Positions 8,300 to 18,038 of a stretch of 64,000 bases of DNA are shown piece by piece (the stretch's first letter is position 1; the number at the start of each line of letters is the position of its first letter). Below the pieces are notes generated by a model, which saw only the letters and a program-made list of their open reading frames with translations, searched no databases and was not told the origin of the DNA. Both the position numbers and the translations under genes were made by a program. The stretch comes from Lysobacteraceae bacterium NML93-0399 (GTDB lineage Bacteria > Pseudomonadota > Gammaproteobacteria > Xanthomonadales > Xanthomonadaceae), in assembly GCA_002307375.1 (NCBI GenBank), contig NTJI01000001.1, forward strand, positions 1,550,001 through 1,614,000, read 5' to 3'.

Positions 8300-9367
8300 T
8301 CAGTCGCGGCGCACCAGCTCGACGCGCCGGTTGCGCGCACGACCCGCCTCGTCCGCGTTGTCCGCAACGGGGCGCGTGTCGCCATGCCCGGCTGCATCGA
8401 GCCGATCGGCGGCAATGCCCGCGTTGGTGATCGCAGACACCACCGATTCCGCGCGCGACTGCGACAGCGTGCGATTGCGTGCGGCATTGCCGGTGTTGTC
8501 GGTGTGCCCCTCGATCGACAGGTCCAGCGCAGGATCGGCGTTCAACAGTTCGACCACCTGTTCGACCTGCGGCAGCGACTCGGCCAGGATCTGCGCGCTG
8601 TCGGTGGCGAAATGCACCTGCAGTGCAACGCGTCCGTCGTCGGCAAGCGCCTGTTCCAGGGCACTGGCGGGCAGCAGTGTCGAGGTGACTTGCAGGGCCT
8701 GTTCCTGTGCGACGACCAGGCCTGCATGCGTGCGTCCGCGACAGGTCTCCACCCACACATTGCCGTCGGTACGGCGTAGCACGAACACCTGCCGCTCGGA
8801 GTTGTGATAGCAGGTGGACTCGCCGGGATACTGGCGCATGACCGCGAAGATCTCGTCGCGCAGCGCCGACGGTGTTTGGCCGGCCGCAATCTCCACGCCA
8901 CCGGCCTCGGTGATCACCTGCTGCAGGTTGCGCACGACTTCGAGGTCGGAGAACTCCTTCTGACCGCGCATCGCGCGGTCCAGGCGGATGCCCGCCGCAT
9001 AGACGCGGCCTTCGACGCGTGTGATGTCGTGACCGTTCCAGAACGCGGCGTCTGCGAACTCGACGGTGCGCGTGTTCGTGGGCGACGCGCTGTAGCCGTC
9101 GGGAATCGAGAAGAACGGAAACGCGCCCAGCGGATGATCCGAAGCCGGCAACGCCGCGATGTCGAAGCCGAGCGCGGCAGGTGCGAGCTCCAGGTCGGAT
9201 CGGGTATCCGGATCCGGCGCATCAGCGGTTTGACGCGCGCTGTCGGCCTCGACCTGTTCGGCGGGTTCCACGGCCGGTGCGCGCTCCACAGGCACTGCAG
9301 CGTCCTGCGCACATCCGACGAACAGAACGGCGAGGCACGCCGCCAGTGCACGATACGTGTTCGACAT
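8300..9367 (-). CDS. OmpA-family peptidoglycan-associated lipoprotein
   Basis: A 355-residue protein with lipobox Leu-Phe-Val-Gly-Cys at residues 15-19. The middle (about 60-225) is not recognised. The C-terminal 110 residues are an OmpA/Pal domain: Val-x-Phe-Ala-Thr-Asp-Ser-Ala at its start and Ile-Glu-Gly-His-Thr-Asp-Asn-Thr-Gly...Asn-Arg-x-Leu-Ser-x-Ser-Arg-Ala, which contains the Asp and Arg used to bind diaminopimelate. Expected role: tethering the outer membrane to peptidoglycan. The ATG at 9367 starts the lipoprotein signal. It is followed by no obvious operon partner. Confidence 0.85.
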   Translation of the reverse strand: MSNTYRALAACLAVLFVGCAQDAAVPVERAPAVEPAEQVEADSARQTADAPDPDTRSDLELAPAALGFDIAALPASDHPLGAFPFFSIPDGYSASPTNTRTVEFADAAFWNGHDITRVEGRVYAAGIRLDRAMRGQKEFSDLEVVRNLQQVITEAGGVEIAAGQTPSALRDEIFAVMRQYPGESTCYHNSERQVFVLRRTDGNVWVETCRGRTHAGLVVAQEQALQVTSTLLPASALEQALADDGRVALQVHFATDSAQILAESLPQVEQVVELLNADPALDLSIEGHTDNTGNAARNRTLSQSRAESVVSAITNAGIAADRLDAAGHGDTRPVADNADEAGRARNRRVELVRRD

Positions 9368-9438
9368 TCCCTGTCTCCGGTCTCTGTATTGAGGCCGCAG
9401 ACCTTATCACCGTGATCCAGCGCGCGCCGGGTGCGTTC

Positions 9439-10254
9439 TCAGCTGCGCAGTCCCACGCCGCGCTTGAGCAGGGTCAGCGCCACGACGGTCAGGGTGACCA
9501 CGAAACCGAGCATCAGCGCGTACGCGATCCACAGCGGAATGTCGGACGTGCCGAGCAGGCCGTAGCGGAAGGCGTTGACCATGTAGAAGATCGGATTGGC
9601 GTGGGTCATGGCCTGCGCCCAGCCGGGCAGCAGCGTCACCGAATAGAACACGCCGCCCAGATACGTCAGCGGGGTGAGGATGAAGGTCGGCACGATGGCG
9701 ACATCGTCGAACTTCTTCGCGTAGACGGCATTGATGAAGCCTGCCAGCGAGAAGATCGTCGCGCCCAGCAGCACCGTGCTCAGGGTCACCAGCGGATGCG
9801 GAATGCGCACGTGGGTGAACAGCATCGCGATGCCGAGCACGATCACACCGACCGCAAGACCGCGCGCGACGGCGCCGGTGACGTAGCCGCCCAATACCAC
9901 CCAGCCGGGCATCGGGCTGACCAGCAGTTCCTCGACGTGGCGGCCGAACTTGGCGCCGAAGAAGCTCGAGGAAATGTTGCCGTAGCTGTTCTGGATGACG
10001 CTCATCATCACAAGGCCGGGCACGATGAAGTCCATGTAGGACACGCCGCCCATGTCGCCGATCCGCGAGCCGATCAGGCCGCCGAAAATCAGGAAGTACA
10101 GCGTCATCGTGATCGCCGGCGGCACCAGAGTCTGGCCCCAGATGCGCAGGATGCGCACGATTTCGCGGCGGGCGATGGTGCCCAGCGCGACGAGGTTGCG
10201 CGAGGTGTCCGAGGGTGCGGTCATGGCGGTGTCCGGAATGCGGTCGGCGCTCAT
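9439..10254 (-). CDS. yadH: ABC-2 type exporter permease, YadH family
   Basis: A 271-residue membrane protein with about six transmembrane segments. It matches E. coli YadH, as I recall that sequence, in Arg-Ile-Trp-x-Gln-Thr-Leu-Val-Pro-Pro-x-Ile-Thr-Met-Thr-Leu-Tyr, Gly-Ser-Arg-Ile-Gly-Asp-Met, Ser-Ser-Phe-Phe-Gly-Ala-Lys-Phe and the C-terminal Arg-Gly-x-Gly-Leu-Arg-Ser. The start codon overlaps the stop of the ATPase gene (ATGA, 10251-10254), pointing to translational coupling; ATG at 10224 is a possible alternative. It forms the membrane half of a transporter with the ATPase encoded just upstream. The exported substrate is unknown. Confidence 0.9.
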   Translation of the reverse strand: MSADRIPDTAMTAPSDTSRNLVALGTIARREIVRILRIWGQTLVPPAITMTLYFLIFGGLIGSRIGDMGGVSYMDFIVPGLVMMSVIQNSYGNISSSFFGAKFGRHVEELLVSPMPGWVVLGGYVTGAVARGLAVGVIVLGIAMLFTHVRIPHPLVTLSTVLLGATIFSLAGFINAVYAKKFDDVAIVPTFILTPLTYLGGVFYSVTLLPGWAQAMTHANPIFYMVNAFRYGLLGTSDIPLWIAYALMLGFVVTLTVVALTLLKRGVGLRS

Positions 10255-11198
10255 GCGGCGGCCGGGTCGCGCGCAGTCATGCGCACGAACAGTTCTTCGA
10301 GGCGGTTGGACTTGGTGCGCATCGAGCGCACGCGTACGCCGGCGGTGTCGAGCGCGGCGAAGACGCGGTTGAGGTCCATCGTGCGGGGCATGTCGACATC
10401 GAGGGTGTGCGCATCGGCCGCGGTGATGGTCACGCCTTCGATCAGCGGCATTGCAGCCGGCACTTCGCCGTCGATGTCGAGCAGGAAGCCTTCGACGTCG
10501 AGCTGGGCCAGCAACGCGCGGATCGGGCCCTGCTCGACGATGCGACCGTGGTCGATGATCGCCAGATTGCGGCACAGCGACTCGGCTTCTTCCAGGTAAT
10601 GCGTGGTCAGGATGATCGTGGTGCCGGCGGCGTTGATCTCGCGCAGGGTGCGCCACATGTCGCGGCGGATCTCGATGTCGACGCCGGCGGTGGGCTCGTC
10701 GAGGATCAGCAGCTTGGGCTGCGTCATCATCGCCCGGGCGATCATCAGCCGACGCTTCATGCCGCCCGACAGCGTGCGGCTCATCACGTCCGCCTTGTCC
10801 CACAGCCGCGCGTTGCGCAGTTCGGCTTCGGCGCGCTCGGCGGCCTGGGCACGCGGGATGCCGTAGAAGCCGGCGTAGTTGACGAGGATGTCGAAGGGTT
10901 TTTCGAACAGGTTGAAGTTGATCTCCTGCGGGACGAGGCCCAGCAGGCGCATCGCCGCATCGCGGCGGCGGGCGATGTCGACGCCGAAGATCTCGACCGC
11001 GCCATCGGTCTTGTTGACCAGCGAGGAGATGATGCCGATCAGGGTCGATTTGCCGGCGCCGTTGGGCCCGAGCAGGGCGAAGAAGTCACCGGGCGCGACA
11101 TCGAGCGAGATGCCCTTGAGCGCTTCGACCCCACCGGCGTAGGTCTTGCGCAGGTTGCGCACCGACAGTGCCGGCGCGGCTTCGGAATTGGGAGACAT
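10251..11198 (-). CDS. yadG: ABC transporter ATP-binding protein, YadG family
   Basis: A 315-residue ABC ATPase with Walker A Gly-Pro-Asn-Gly-Ala-Gly-Lys-Ser-Thr (about residues 44-52), signature Leu-Ser-Gly-Gly-Met-Lys-Arg-Arg, Walker B Leu-Leu-Ile-Leu-Asp-Glu-Pro-Thr and the switch His in Leu-Thr-Thr-His-Tyr. The C-terminal end (Ser-Met-Arg-Thr-Lys-Ser-Asn-Arg-Leu-Glu-Glu-Leu-Phe-Val) is that of the YadG/CcmA group. Start at ATG 11198; in-frame codons upstream run through non-coding sequence. It is co-transcribed and overlaps by four bases with the YadH-type permease, so the two proteins form one exporter. Confidence 0.9.
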   Translation of the reverse strand: MSPNSEAAPALSVRNLRKTYAGGVEALKGISLDVAPGDFFALLGPNGAGKSTLIGIISSLVNKTDGAVEIFGVDIARRRDAAMRLLGLVPQEINFNLFEKPFDILVNYAGFYGIPRAQAAERAEAELRNARLWDKADVMSRTLSGGMKRRLMIARAMMTQPKLLILDEPTAGVDIEIRRDMWRTLREINAAGTTIILTTHYLEEAESLCRNLAIIDHGRIVEQGPIRALLAQLDVEGFLLDIDGEVPAAMPLIEGVTITAADAHTLDVDMPRTMDLNRVFAALDTAGVRVRSMRTKSNRLEELFVRMTARDPAAA

Positions 11199-11466
11199 GC
11201 TGCAGCGCTCAGGCCGCGAAGGGCGCGGCGGAACACCCATTATAGAGAGCCGGCCGCGTGGCCCTCCGCAACGCGGTGTTGCACCGGCGCGCTGGAGCGA
11301 ATCGCTCGGCGATGCCCGCGCCGGGGCCCGGGCGGCCAGGCGCGTGGGATGCCCTGTTGCGGGCGTTCTGCACGGGCCCGACAGGCCGACCCGGTACCAT
11401 AGCCGCATCGACACTCGCTCGCGCGCGGCCGTCCTGGGACGCCCGCGACCCACGGACCTTCCTGCT

Positions 11467-12216
11467 TTGGCCATCACGCAATTCCCCCTCAAGCTCGCGG
11501 CGCGTCGCATGATCGCGCCGACCGTCGCCCATCTTTCGTTCACCCGCGACGACGGCCAGCCGCTGGATTTCATCCCCGGCCAGTTCATCCAGATCCATTT
11601 CGAGTACGCCGACGGCACCGCGACCAAGCGGTCGTATTCGCTGGCCACCATCCACGACCATGCGATGGGCCCGGGCGAGGCGGTCGATGTGGCCGTGAGC
11701 TACGTGCCCGGTGGCGCGGCGACCGCACTGTTCGAAGGCATGGAGATCGGCGACACCGTGCAGGCGACCGGCCCGTTCGGGCGTTTCTGCCTGATGCCGC
11801 AGGACACCAATCGCCGCTATCTGCTGATCGGCACGGGCACCGGCGTGACGCCATACCGGGCGATGCTGCCGCTGCTGGAGAAGGCGATTGCCGAGCGCGG
11901 CGTGGAGGTGGTGCTGCTGATGGGCGCACGCACCCCGGCCGAGCTGCTCTACGGCGACGACTTCCGTGCCTTCGCCGATGCCCATCCGAACTTCCGCTTC
12001 GTGCCGTGCTTCTCGCGCGAGCTGCCGGCCGACCCGCATCCCGACGTGCGCCACGGCTACGTGCAGCAGTTCCTCGGCGAGTTCGCGCCGGGAGAGGGTG
12101 ACATCGCCTACCTGTGCGGCAATCCGGACATGGTCGATGCGGCATTCGAAGCGCTCAAGGGTGTCGGGCTGCCGGTGCCGCTGATCCGGCGGGAGAAGTA
12201 CGTCAGCAGCAAATAG
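11467..12216 (+). CDS. fpr: Ferredoxin--NADP(+) reductase
   Basis: A 249-residue FNR-fold flavoprotein. Arg-Ser-Tyr-Ser-Leu (about residues 59-63) is the FAD-binding RxYS motif. Gly-Thr-Gly-Thr-Gly-Val-Thr-Pro (about 123-130) is the NADP-binding loop, and Cys-Gly-Asn-Pro-Asp-Met-Val-Asp follows near residue 220. Length equals bacterial Fpr (about 248). The reaction is electron exchange between NADPH and ferredoxin or flavodoxin in the cytosol. No ATG lies at the proper N-terminus; TTG at 11467 (Leu-Ala-Ile-Thr-Gln-Phe) is the best start, with only a weak ribosome-binding site. Divergent from yadG. Confidence 0.85.
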   Translation: MAITQFPLKLAARRMIAPTVAHLSFTRDDGQPLDFIPGQFIQIHFEYADGTATKRSYSLATIHDHAMGPGEAVDVAVSYVPGGAATALFEGMEIGDTVQATGPFGRFCLMPQDTNRRYLLIGTGTGVTPYRAMLPLLEKAIAERGVEVVLLMGARTPAELLYGDDFRAFADAHPNFRFVPCFSRELPADPHPDVRHGYVQQFLGEFAPGEGDIAYLCGNPDMVDAAFEALKGVGLPVPLIRREKYVSSK

Positions 12217-12247
12217 GGCGCGCGCCGCCAGGGAACGGAGTACCAAG

Positions 12248-13435
12248 ATGACGCAGTCCCCACCGGCGGCGACCGTCGACGACATCGCCGCGCTGATGCC
12301 CCCGGCGTCGGTGGCGAGAGCGGTGTCGCCACCGCGCTGGCGACGCGCACTGCGGATTCTCGCGAGCTTCGTCGGCGGGGGCCTGGGCGGGTTTGCCCTG
12401 GCGATGGTCGGCGTGCCCCTGCTCGATGCCCTGCCGGCGGGCGCGGGCCTGGCGTTGCTGGCGGGCTTCTTTCTGTCGCTGTGGCCGCACATCGTGCTGC
12501 ACGAAGGCGGACACGCACTCGCCGGCCTGTCGCGCGGCATGCGCGCGATCGCGTTCGGCGTCGGCCCGTTCCGCCTGGAGCGGGGCGCCGCCGGGCGCTG
12601 GCACTGGCGGCGCGGTGGCGGTGTGCGCGGTATCGGCGGCTTCGCGGCCCTGGTACCCGACGGCGCGCGCGGCCAGTCGCGGCTGGACCAGGTGATCTAT
12701 CTGCTCGGAGGGCCGACGGCGAACCTGGTCGTGGCGGTCTGTCTGTTGGCCGCGGCCAGCTGGCTGCCGATGCCGGTGCATCTGGCGGTCGCATGCCTGG
12801 GCGCCGCGCTTGCCGCGGCGCTGATGGGTCTGTGGAACCTGGTGCCGCTGCACATGTCGGGCTGGCGCTCCGATGGTCGGGTGCTGCTCGACCTGGCGCG
12901 TGGTACGCCGGACGCCACGCTGCAGCTGCAGATCAACCAGGTGATGGCCCTGAGCATGGCGGGCGTGCGGCCGCGCGACTGGCCGGATGCGGCGATGCCG
13001 CAGGTGCCGACGACGATCGCGAGCAGCGGCCTGCAGGACAGTAGTCGGATGCTGCGGCTGTCACGCGCGATCGACCGTCGCGATGCCGCGGCCGCGCGGG
13101 CGGAGGCGATCGCATTGACGGCAGCCTTTCCGTCGGCCGCCCCCGCCTTCCAGAGTGCCATTGCCGTCGCGCTCGCCAGCCATGCCGCCCTGCTGGTCGG
13201 CGATCGTGCGCTGCTGTCGGCCTGGCGTCGGCGCTGCGAAGGCGGGCTGATGGATCTGTCGCCCTACCGGGCGTGGCTGGATGCGGAAATTGCCCGGCTT
13301 GATGACGACGAGGCAGCGGTGGCTGCGCATGCGCAGCGCGCACGCGCGTGCGTCGACCGGATTCCGGACGCGGCAAGCCGTCTCGTGCTCGTCGAGCGCC
13401 TCGACGCCCTCCACCGCTCCGACACGACGCGATAG
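12248..13435 (+). CDS. M50-like membrane metalloprotease family protein
   Basis: A 395-residue protein. Hydrophobic segments at about 36-60 and 63-84 lead into His-Glu-Gly-Gly-His (residues 85-89), an HEXXH zinc motif. Further hydrophobic segments at about 147-168 and 172-198 follow, the second ending in Asn-Leu-Val-Pro-Leu-His-Met-Ser-Gly-Trp-Arg-Ser-Asp-Gly-Arg. That resembles the Asn-x-x-Pro...Leu-Asp-Gly-Gly-Arg block giving the third zinc ligand in site-2 proteases. The C-terminal 170 residues are soluble, helical and unrecognised. It may cleave membrane proteins, or be a non-proteolytic relative. It begins 31 bp after fpr in the same direction. Confidence 0.7.
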   Translation: MTQSPPAATVDDIAALMPPASVARAVSPPRWRRALRILASFVGGGLGGFALAMVGVPLLDALPAGAGLALLAGFFLSLWPHIVLHEGGHALAGLSRGMRAIAFGVGPFRLERGAAGRWHWRRGGGVRGIGGFAALVPDGARGQSRLDQVIYLLGGPTANLVVAVCLLAAASWLPMPVHLAVACLGAALAAALMGLWNLVPLHMSGWRSDGRVLLDLARGTPDATLQLQINQVMALSMAGVRPRDWPDAAMPQVPTTIASSGLQDSSRMLRLSRAIDRRDAAAARAEAIALTAAFPSAAPAFQSAIAVALASHAALLVGDRALLSAWRRRCEGGLMDLSPYRAWLDAEIARLDDDEAAVAAHAQRARACVDRIPDAASRLVLVERLDALHRSDTTR

Positions 13436-13440
13436 TTCCC

Positions 13441-13566
13441 TGTAGGAGCGCGCTCGCGCGCGAAGGGCTCTGCCGGCCGTGTCACCTCGCGCGTAGACAT
13501 CCAGAGACAATGCCGGCGACGACGAGCAGCACGCAGACAGCCCTTCGCGCGCGAGCGCGCTCCTAC
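13441..13566. repeat. REP-type inverted pair
   Basis: TGTAGGAGCGCGCTCGCGCG at 13441-13460 is mirrored by CGCGCGCGAGCGCGCTCCTA at about 13546-13565. It is the same palindrome family as at 5801-6190, 43767-43925 and 55583-55920. It sits six bases after the stop of the M50-like gene and before the next operon, and could fold as a long stem. Confidence 0.85.
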
Positions 13567-13652
13567 GGGACGCCTGGTGTAAAGCCTGCTTGACACAGAG
13601 CAACATTGCGCCGCAAGCTCGATGTCAAGCTCGCTTGACAGGATGCGTCGCC

Positions 13653-14228
13653 ATGACCCGTTCCTCCGCTCGTCTTCCGCTGCTCGCGGTCGCCGTCCTG
13701 CTCACGGCCGCGGCGATCGCGCTGCGCCTGCTGCTGCCGGCCACGCCGCTCTGGGCGCCAGCACTGATCCTGCTGTCTGCCGTCGCGATCGCCGCTGTTG
13801 CCGCGAGCCGCCATGCCACCGCCTGCCAGAGCGCGCCGCCGGCGCTGCAGCGCCGCTACACGCGCGAGATGCTGATCGGCATGGGCAGCTACATGGCACT
13901 GCTGTTCGTGTCGCTGCTGTTGCTCGGTCACACCGAGGCGCCGGTCCTGCGGGCGTTGGTCGCCCTGCTTCCGGTCGCGCCGATCGCCCTGGTGTTGCGC
14001 GCGATGGTGCGCTTCGTGCGCGGCGTGGACGAGCTGCAGCAGCGCATCGAATTCGAGGCCGTCTGCATCGCCGCCGCGCTGGTGTCGTTCGCCTACATGA
14101 CCGGCGGCTTCCTGCAGGCCGCGCGCGTCATCGACGTGCCCGCGAGCGCGGCGATGCTGTGGGTGTTCCCGCTGGTCTGCGGCACCTACGGCGTCGCCAA
14201 GGCCTTCGTCGCGCGGCGCTACCGCTAG
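13653..14228 (+). CDS. Small integral membrane protein (first gene of a five-gene operon)
   Basis: A 191-residue protein with about five to six hydrophobic segments (roughly 9-28, 33-50, 75-95, 100-120, 140-155, 165-182). The only polar stretch of note is Arg-Gly-Val-Asp-Glu-Leu-Gln-Gln-Arg-Ile-Glu-Phe-Glu. Small membrane proteins of this type are commonly encoded next to a 65-70 residue XRE repressor, as here (10 bp gap). ATG at 13653 has an AGGA about nine bases upstream. No catalytic motif is visible and the function is not known. Confidence 0.8.
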   Translation: MTRSSARLPLLAVAVLLTAAAIALRLLLPATPLWAPALILLSAVAIAAVAASRHATACQSAPPALQRRYTREMLIGMGSYMALLFVSLLLLGHTEAPVLRALVALLPVAPIALVLRAMVRFVRGVDELQQRIEFEAVCIAAALVSFAYMTGGFLQAARVIDVPASAAMLWVFPLVCGTYGVAKAFVARRYR

Positions 14229-14238
14229 GCCCGGCGCG

Positions 14239-14439
14239 ATGAGGAGCCGGGTGCGCGAACTGCGCGAGGCACGGGGCTGGTCACAAGCACAGCTCGGCGA
14301 ACGTCTGGACGTTTCGAGACAGACGATCAACGCGATCGAGACCGGGAAGTACGACCCCAGCCTGCCGCTGGCGTTCCGGATCGCCCGCGAGTTCGCCGAG
14401 CCCATCGAATCCATTTTCCTGTTCGAGGACGTTCCATGA
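14239..14439 (+). CDS. Small XRE-family helix-turn-helix regulator
   Basis: A 66-residue protein that is almost entirely one Cro/CI-type HTH domain: Trp-Ser-Gln-Ala-Gln-Leu-Gly-Glu-Arg-Leu-Asp-Val-Ser-Arg-Gln-Thr-Ile-Asn-Ala-Ile-Glu (about residues 14-34). The ending Pro-Ile-Glu-x-Ile-Phe is typical of the stand-alone repressors paired with small membrane proteins. Its stop overlaps the start of the S33 peptidase gene (ATGA at 14436-14439). It most likely autoregulates this operon; the inducing signal is unknown. Confidence 0.88.
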   Translation: MRSRVRELREARGWSQAQLGERLDVSRQTINAIETGKYDPSLPLAFRIAREFAEPIESIFLFEDVP

Positions 14440-15962
14440 GGACAACACGACTTTCCCTGCTGGCGCTGGCCGCAACCGCGGTGCTCGCCGGCTGCAATGC
14501 ACCGGCACCGGCACCGGCCGATGGCGAGGCCGCGCGCCCGGCGCGGATGTTCGGGCAGATTCCCTTCCACGGCTGCACGCTCGACGGTGGCAACGCCGCG
14601 ACCCGCATCGAGGCGCAGTGCGCGACCTTCGAGGTGCCGGAGAATCCGGATGCGCCCGACGGCCGCAGGATCGGCCTCGACATCGCCTGGCTGCCGGCCG
14701 ACTCCAACGACGGCGGCACCGGTGACCCGGTGTTCTTCCTCGCCGGCGGTCCCGGCCAGGCCGCCACCGAACTCGCCGCGCACGTGAACTTCGCGCTGCG
14801 CGAGGTCCGCAAGCAGCGCGACATCGTGCTGATCGACCAGCGCGGCACCGGTGACTCGAATCCGCTCACCTGTGTCGATGCCGCAGGCGAGCCGCTGGAA
14901 CTGGACACGGTCGCCCTGCCGACCGACGCCGTTCTCGACGACTACGTGGCCCGCTGCCTCGCCGGTCTCGAGGGCCGCGCCGATCCGCGCTTCTACACCA
15001 CCGGCAACGCGATCCGCGACCTCGACACCGTGCGTGCCGCACTCGGCGCCGAACAGCTCAACCTCGTCGGCGGCTCCTACGGCACGCGCGTCGCGCAGCA
15101 GTACGCCATGGCCTATCCGCAGCACACGCGCAGCATCGTGCTCGACGGCGTGGCACCCAACGACCTGGTGATCGGTGGCGAGTTCGCGCACACCTTCGAG
15201 GACGCGCTCGGCCTGCAGTCGAAGCAGTGTGTGCAGGACGCCGCGTGCCGCGAACGCTTCCCGACCGATCTGCAGGCGCAGCTGCGCGGCGTGCTGGGCA
15301 CCCTGCAGACCGCGCCGGCAGCGGTGAGCTATCGCGACCCGACCACCGGCACCGAACAGCAGGGCACGATCACCCCCGACACGGTGACCGGCCTGGCCTT
15401 CCTGTTCTCCTATCAGCCGCAGACCGCGTCGCTGCTGCCGCTGATGCTCGACGAAGCCGCGCAGGGTCGCTACGGCCCCCTGATGTCGCTGTACCAGCTG
15501 ATGAACCACAGTTTCGGCGGTTCGATGACGCGCGGCATGCAGTGGTCGGTGATCTGCGCCGAAGACGCGGGCCGCTATCGCGAGGACGGCCGCGCCGCCG
15601 GCACCATCCTCGGCCCGGAGGTCGCGCGCATGTTCTTCGGCGCCTGCCGCACCTGGCCGACCGGCACGCCGCCTGCGAACCACACCGCGGCACTGGAGTC
15701 CGATGTGCCGGCGCTGCTGCTGTCGGGCGAACTCGATCCGGTGACGCCGCCGGCCTATGCCGAACGCGTGCTCGCCGGCCTGCCGAACGGCCGCCATCTG
15801 GTGCTGTCGGGCCAGAGCCACGGCACCTTCGCCCTGGGCTGCATGCCCAAGCTGCTGGCGCAGTTCGTCGAGACCACCGATGCGAAGGCGCTCGACACCA
15901 AGTGCCTGGACGCGATGCGTCCGGTGCCGCCGTTCACCAGCTTCAACGGGTGGTCGCCATGA
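14436..15962 (+). CDS. Alpha/beta hydrolase, S33-type peptidase with TAP-like C-terminus (lipoprotein)
   Basis: A 508-residue protein with lipobox Leu-Ala-Gly-Cys at about residues 17-20 and a Pro/Ala linker. The hydrolase core has the oxyanion strand Phe-Leu-Ala-Gly-Gly-Pro-Gly-Gln, then Asp-Gln-Arg-Gly-Thr-Gly and the nucleophile elbow Gly-Gly-Ser-Tyr-Gly-Thr-Arg (Ser near residue 213). The acid is in Ser-Gly-Glu-Leu-Asp-Pro-Val-Thr-Pro-Pro and the His in Gly-Gln-Ser-His-Gly-Thr, placing both in the TAP-like C-terminal part. This fits tripeptidyl/prolyl aminopeptidases acting at the envelope. Translation is coupled to the XRE gene by overlap. Confidence 0.85.
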   Translation: MRTTRLSLLALAATAVLAGCNAPAPAPADGEAARPARMFGQIPFHGCTLDGGNAATRIEAQCATFEVPENPDAPDGRRIGLDIAWLPADSNDGGTGDPVFFLAGGPGQAATELAAHVNFALREVRKQRDIVLIDQRGTGDSNPLTCVDAAGEPLELDTVALPTDAVLDDYVARCLAGLEGRADPRFYTTGNAIRDLDTVRAALGAEQLNLVGGSYGTRVAQQYAMAYPQHTRSIVLDGVAPNDLVIGGEFAHTFEDALGLQSKQCVQDAACRERFPTDLQAQLRGVLGTLQTAPAAVSYRDPTTGTEQQGTITPDTVTGLAFLFSYQPQTASLLPLMLDEAAQGRYGPLMSLYQLMNHSFGGSMTRGMQWSVICAEDAGRYREDGRAAGTILGPEVARMFFGACRTWPTGTPPANHTAALESDVPALLLSGELDPVTPPAYAERVLAGLPNGRHLVLSGQSHGTFALGCMPKLLAQFVETTDAKALDTKCLDAMRPVPPFTSFNGWSP

Positions 15963-16008
15963 CCGCGCCGCGCCCGATGTCTTCCCTCTTCCTTCCGGAG
16001 CTCCGCCG

Positions 16009-16751
<743 letters not shown>

Positions 16752-16755
<4 letters not shown>

Positions 16756-17933
16756 GCAACCTGAAATGGATGTGGTGCGTGGTGCGCAAGGAGCTGCTCG
16801 ACATCGCGCGCGACCGGCGCACGCTGTTCATGGCGCTGCTGCTCGGCCCGCTGATGTACCCGTTGATGATGTTCGGCATGAACGTCATGACCGAGAAGCG
16901 CATGAAGACCGAGCAGGACCGCGTGCTGGAGGTGCCGGTGATCGGCGCCGAGCACGCACCCAACCTCGTCGCGCATCTGGCAACGCTGGGCATCGTCACG
17001 GTCGACGCGCCGGCCGATCTCGACGCCGCGATCGCGTCGCAGCAGGTCGACGTGGCGATCGAGATTCCGGCGAACTTCGCGCAGGACTGGCATGCCGGGC
17101 GTCCGGCGACGGTCGAGGTCATCAGCGACAGCACCCGCCGCAACGCGGAGACGCCGACGCGCCGCGTGCGCAATGCGATCACCGCCTACGGGCAGCAGGT
17201 CGGCACCCTGCGCCTGCTCGCGCGCGGCATCGACCCGTCGGTCGTGCAGCCGGTCGCGGTGGGCACGCGCGACATGGCGACCGACGAGGCCAAGCGCGGG
17301 ATCATGCTGTCGTTCCTGCTGCCGTACATCCTGATCCTGTCGAGCTTCATCGGAGGCTCGTACCTGATCCTCGACGCGACCGCGGGCGAGCGCGAGCGCC
17401 AGTCGCTCGAACCTCTGCTGGCCACGCCGGCCTCGCGCGGCGCGATCGTCAGCGGCAAGATCGCGGCGGCCTGCGTCATCGGCATCGGCTCGCTGCTGCT
17501 GACGCTGCTGGCGTTCAAGCTCAGCGCGCAGATGGGCAGCGGCGCGGCACGCATGCTCGACGTCAGCTTCGCGGCGATCGGCAAGATGCTGCTGGTGCTG
17601 CTGCCGATGCTGTTCGTCGGCACCTCGCTGCTGACATTCCTGGCCGCGACCGCCAAGAGCATGAAGGAAGCCCAGAGCCACATCGTCTGGCTGATGCTGC
17701 TGCCGATGATTCCGAGCTTCGTGCTGATGTTCAATCCGATCAAGACCGAGCTGTGGCAGTTCACGGTGCCGTTCCTCGCGCAGAACCAGTTGCTGCTGAA
17801 GATCATCCGCGCCGAGGCGATCGCGCCTTCGATCTGGGGCGTGTACCTGACGGCCAGCCTCGCGCTCGCCGCGGCGCTGTGGCTGCTGGCGGTGTGGCGC
17901 TATCGGCAGGAAAGGCTCGCGGTCGCCGGCTGA
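16752..17933 (+). CDS. natB: ABC transporter permease, NatB-like
   Basis: A 393-residue ABC-2 family permease. One hydrophobic segment near residues 25-42 is followed by a large extracytoplasmic domain (about 45-185), then five to six transmembrane segments to the C-terminus, including Phe-Leu-Leu-Pro-Tyr-Ile-Leu-Ile-Leu-Ser and Gly-Glu-Arg-Glu-Arg-Gln-Ser-Leu-Glu-Pro-Leu-Leu, a hallmark of this family. The start overlaps the natA stop by four bases (ATGA). It completes the exporter with the preceding ATPase. A strong terminator lies 19 bp downstream, ending the operon. Confidence 0.87.
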
Positions 17934-17952
17934 GCGGCGTATCGCATGCAGG

Positions 17953-17981
17953 AAAAAGCCCGGCATTTGCCGGGCTTTTTT
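17953..17981. terminator. Bidirectional Rho-independent terminator
   Basis: AAAAAGCCCGGCA-TT-TGCCGGGCTTTTTT forms a perfect GC-rich stem with A-run and T-run on either side. It can stop transcription both from natB and from the convergent TonB-domain gene. Confidence 0.93.
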
Positions 17982-18038
17982 CTTCGCGCCTGCAGGCGCA
18001 CATCGCGCGCGCGGATGCGATCCGGCAACGCGCGCCGG

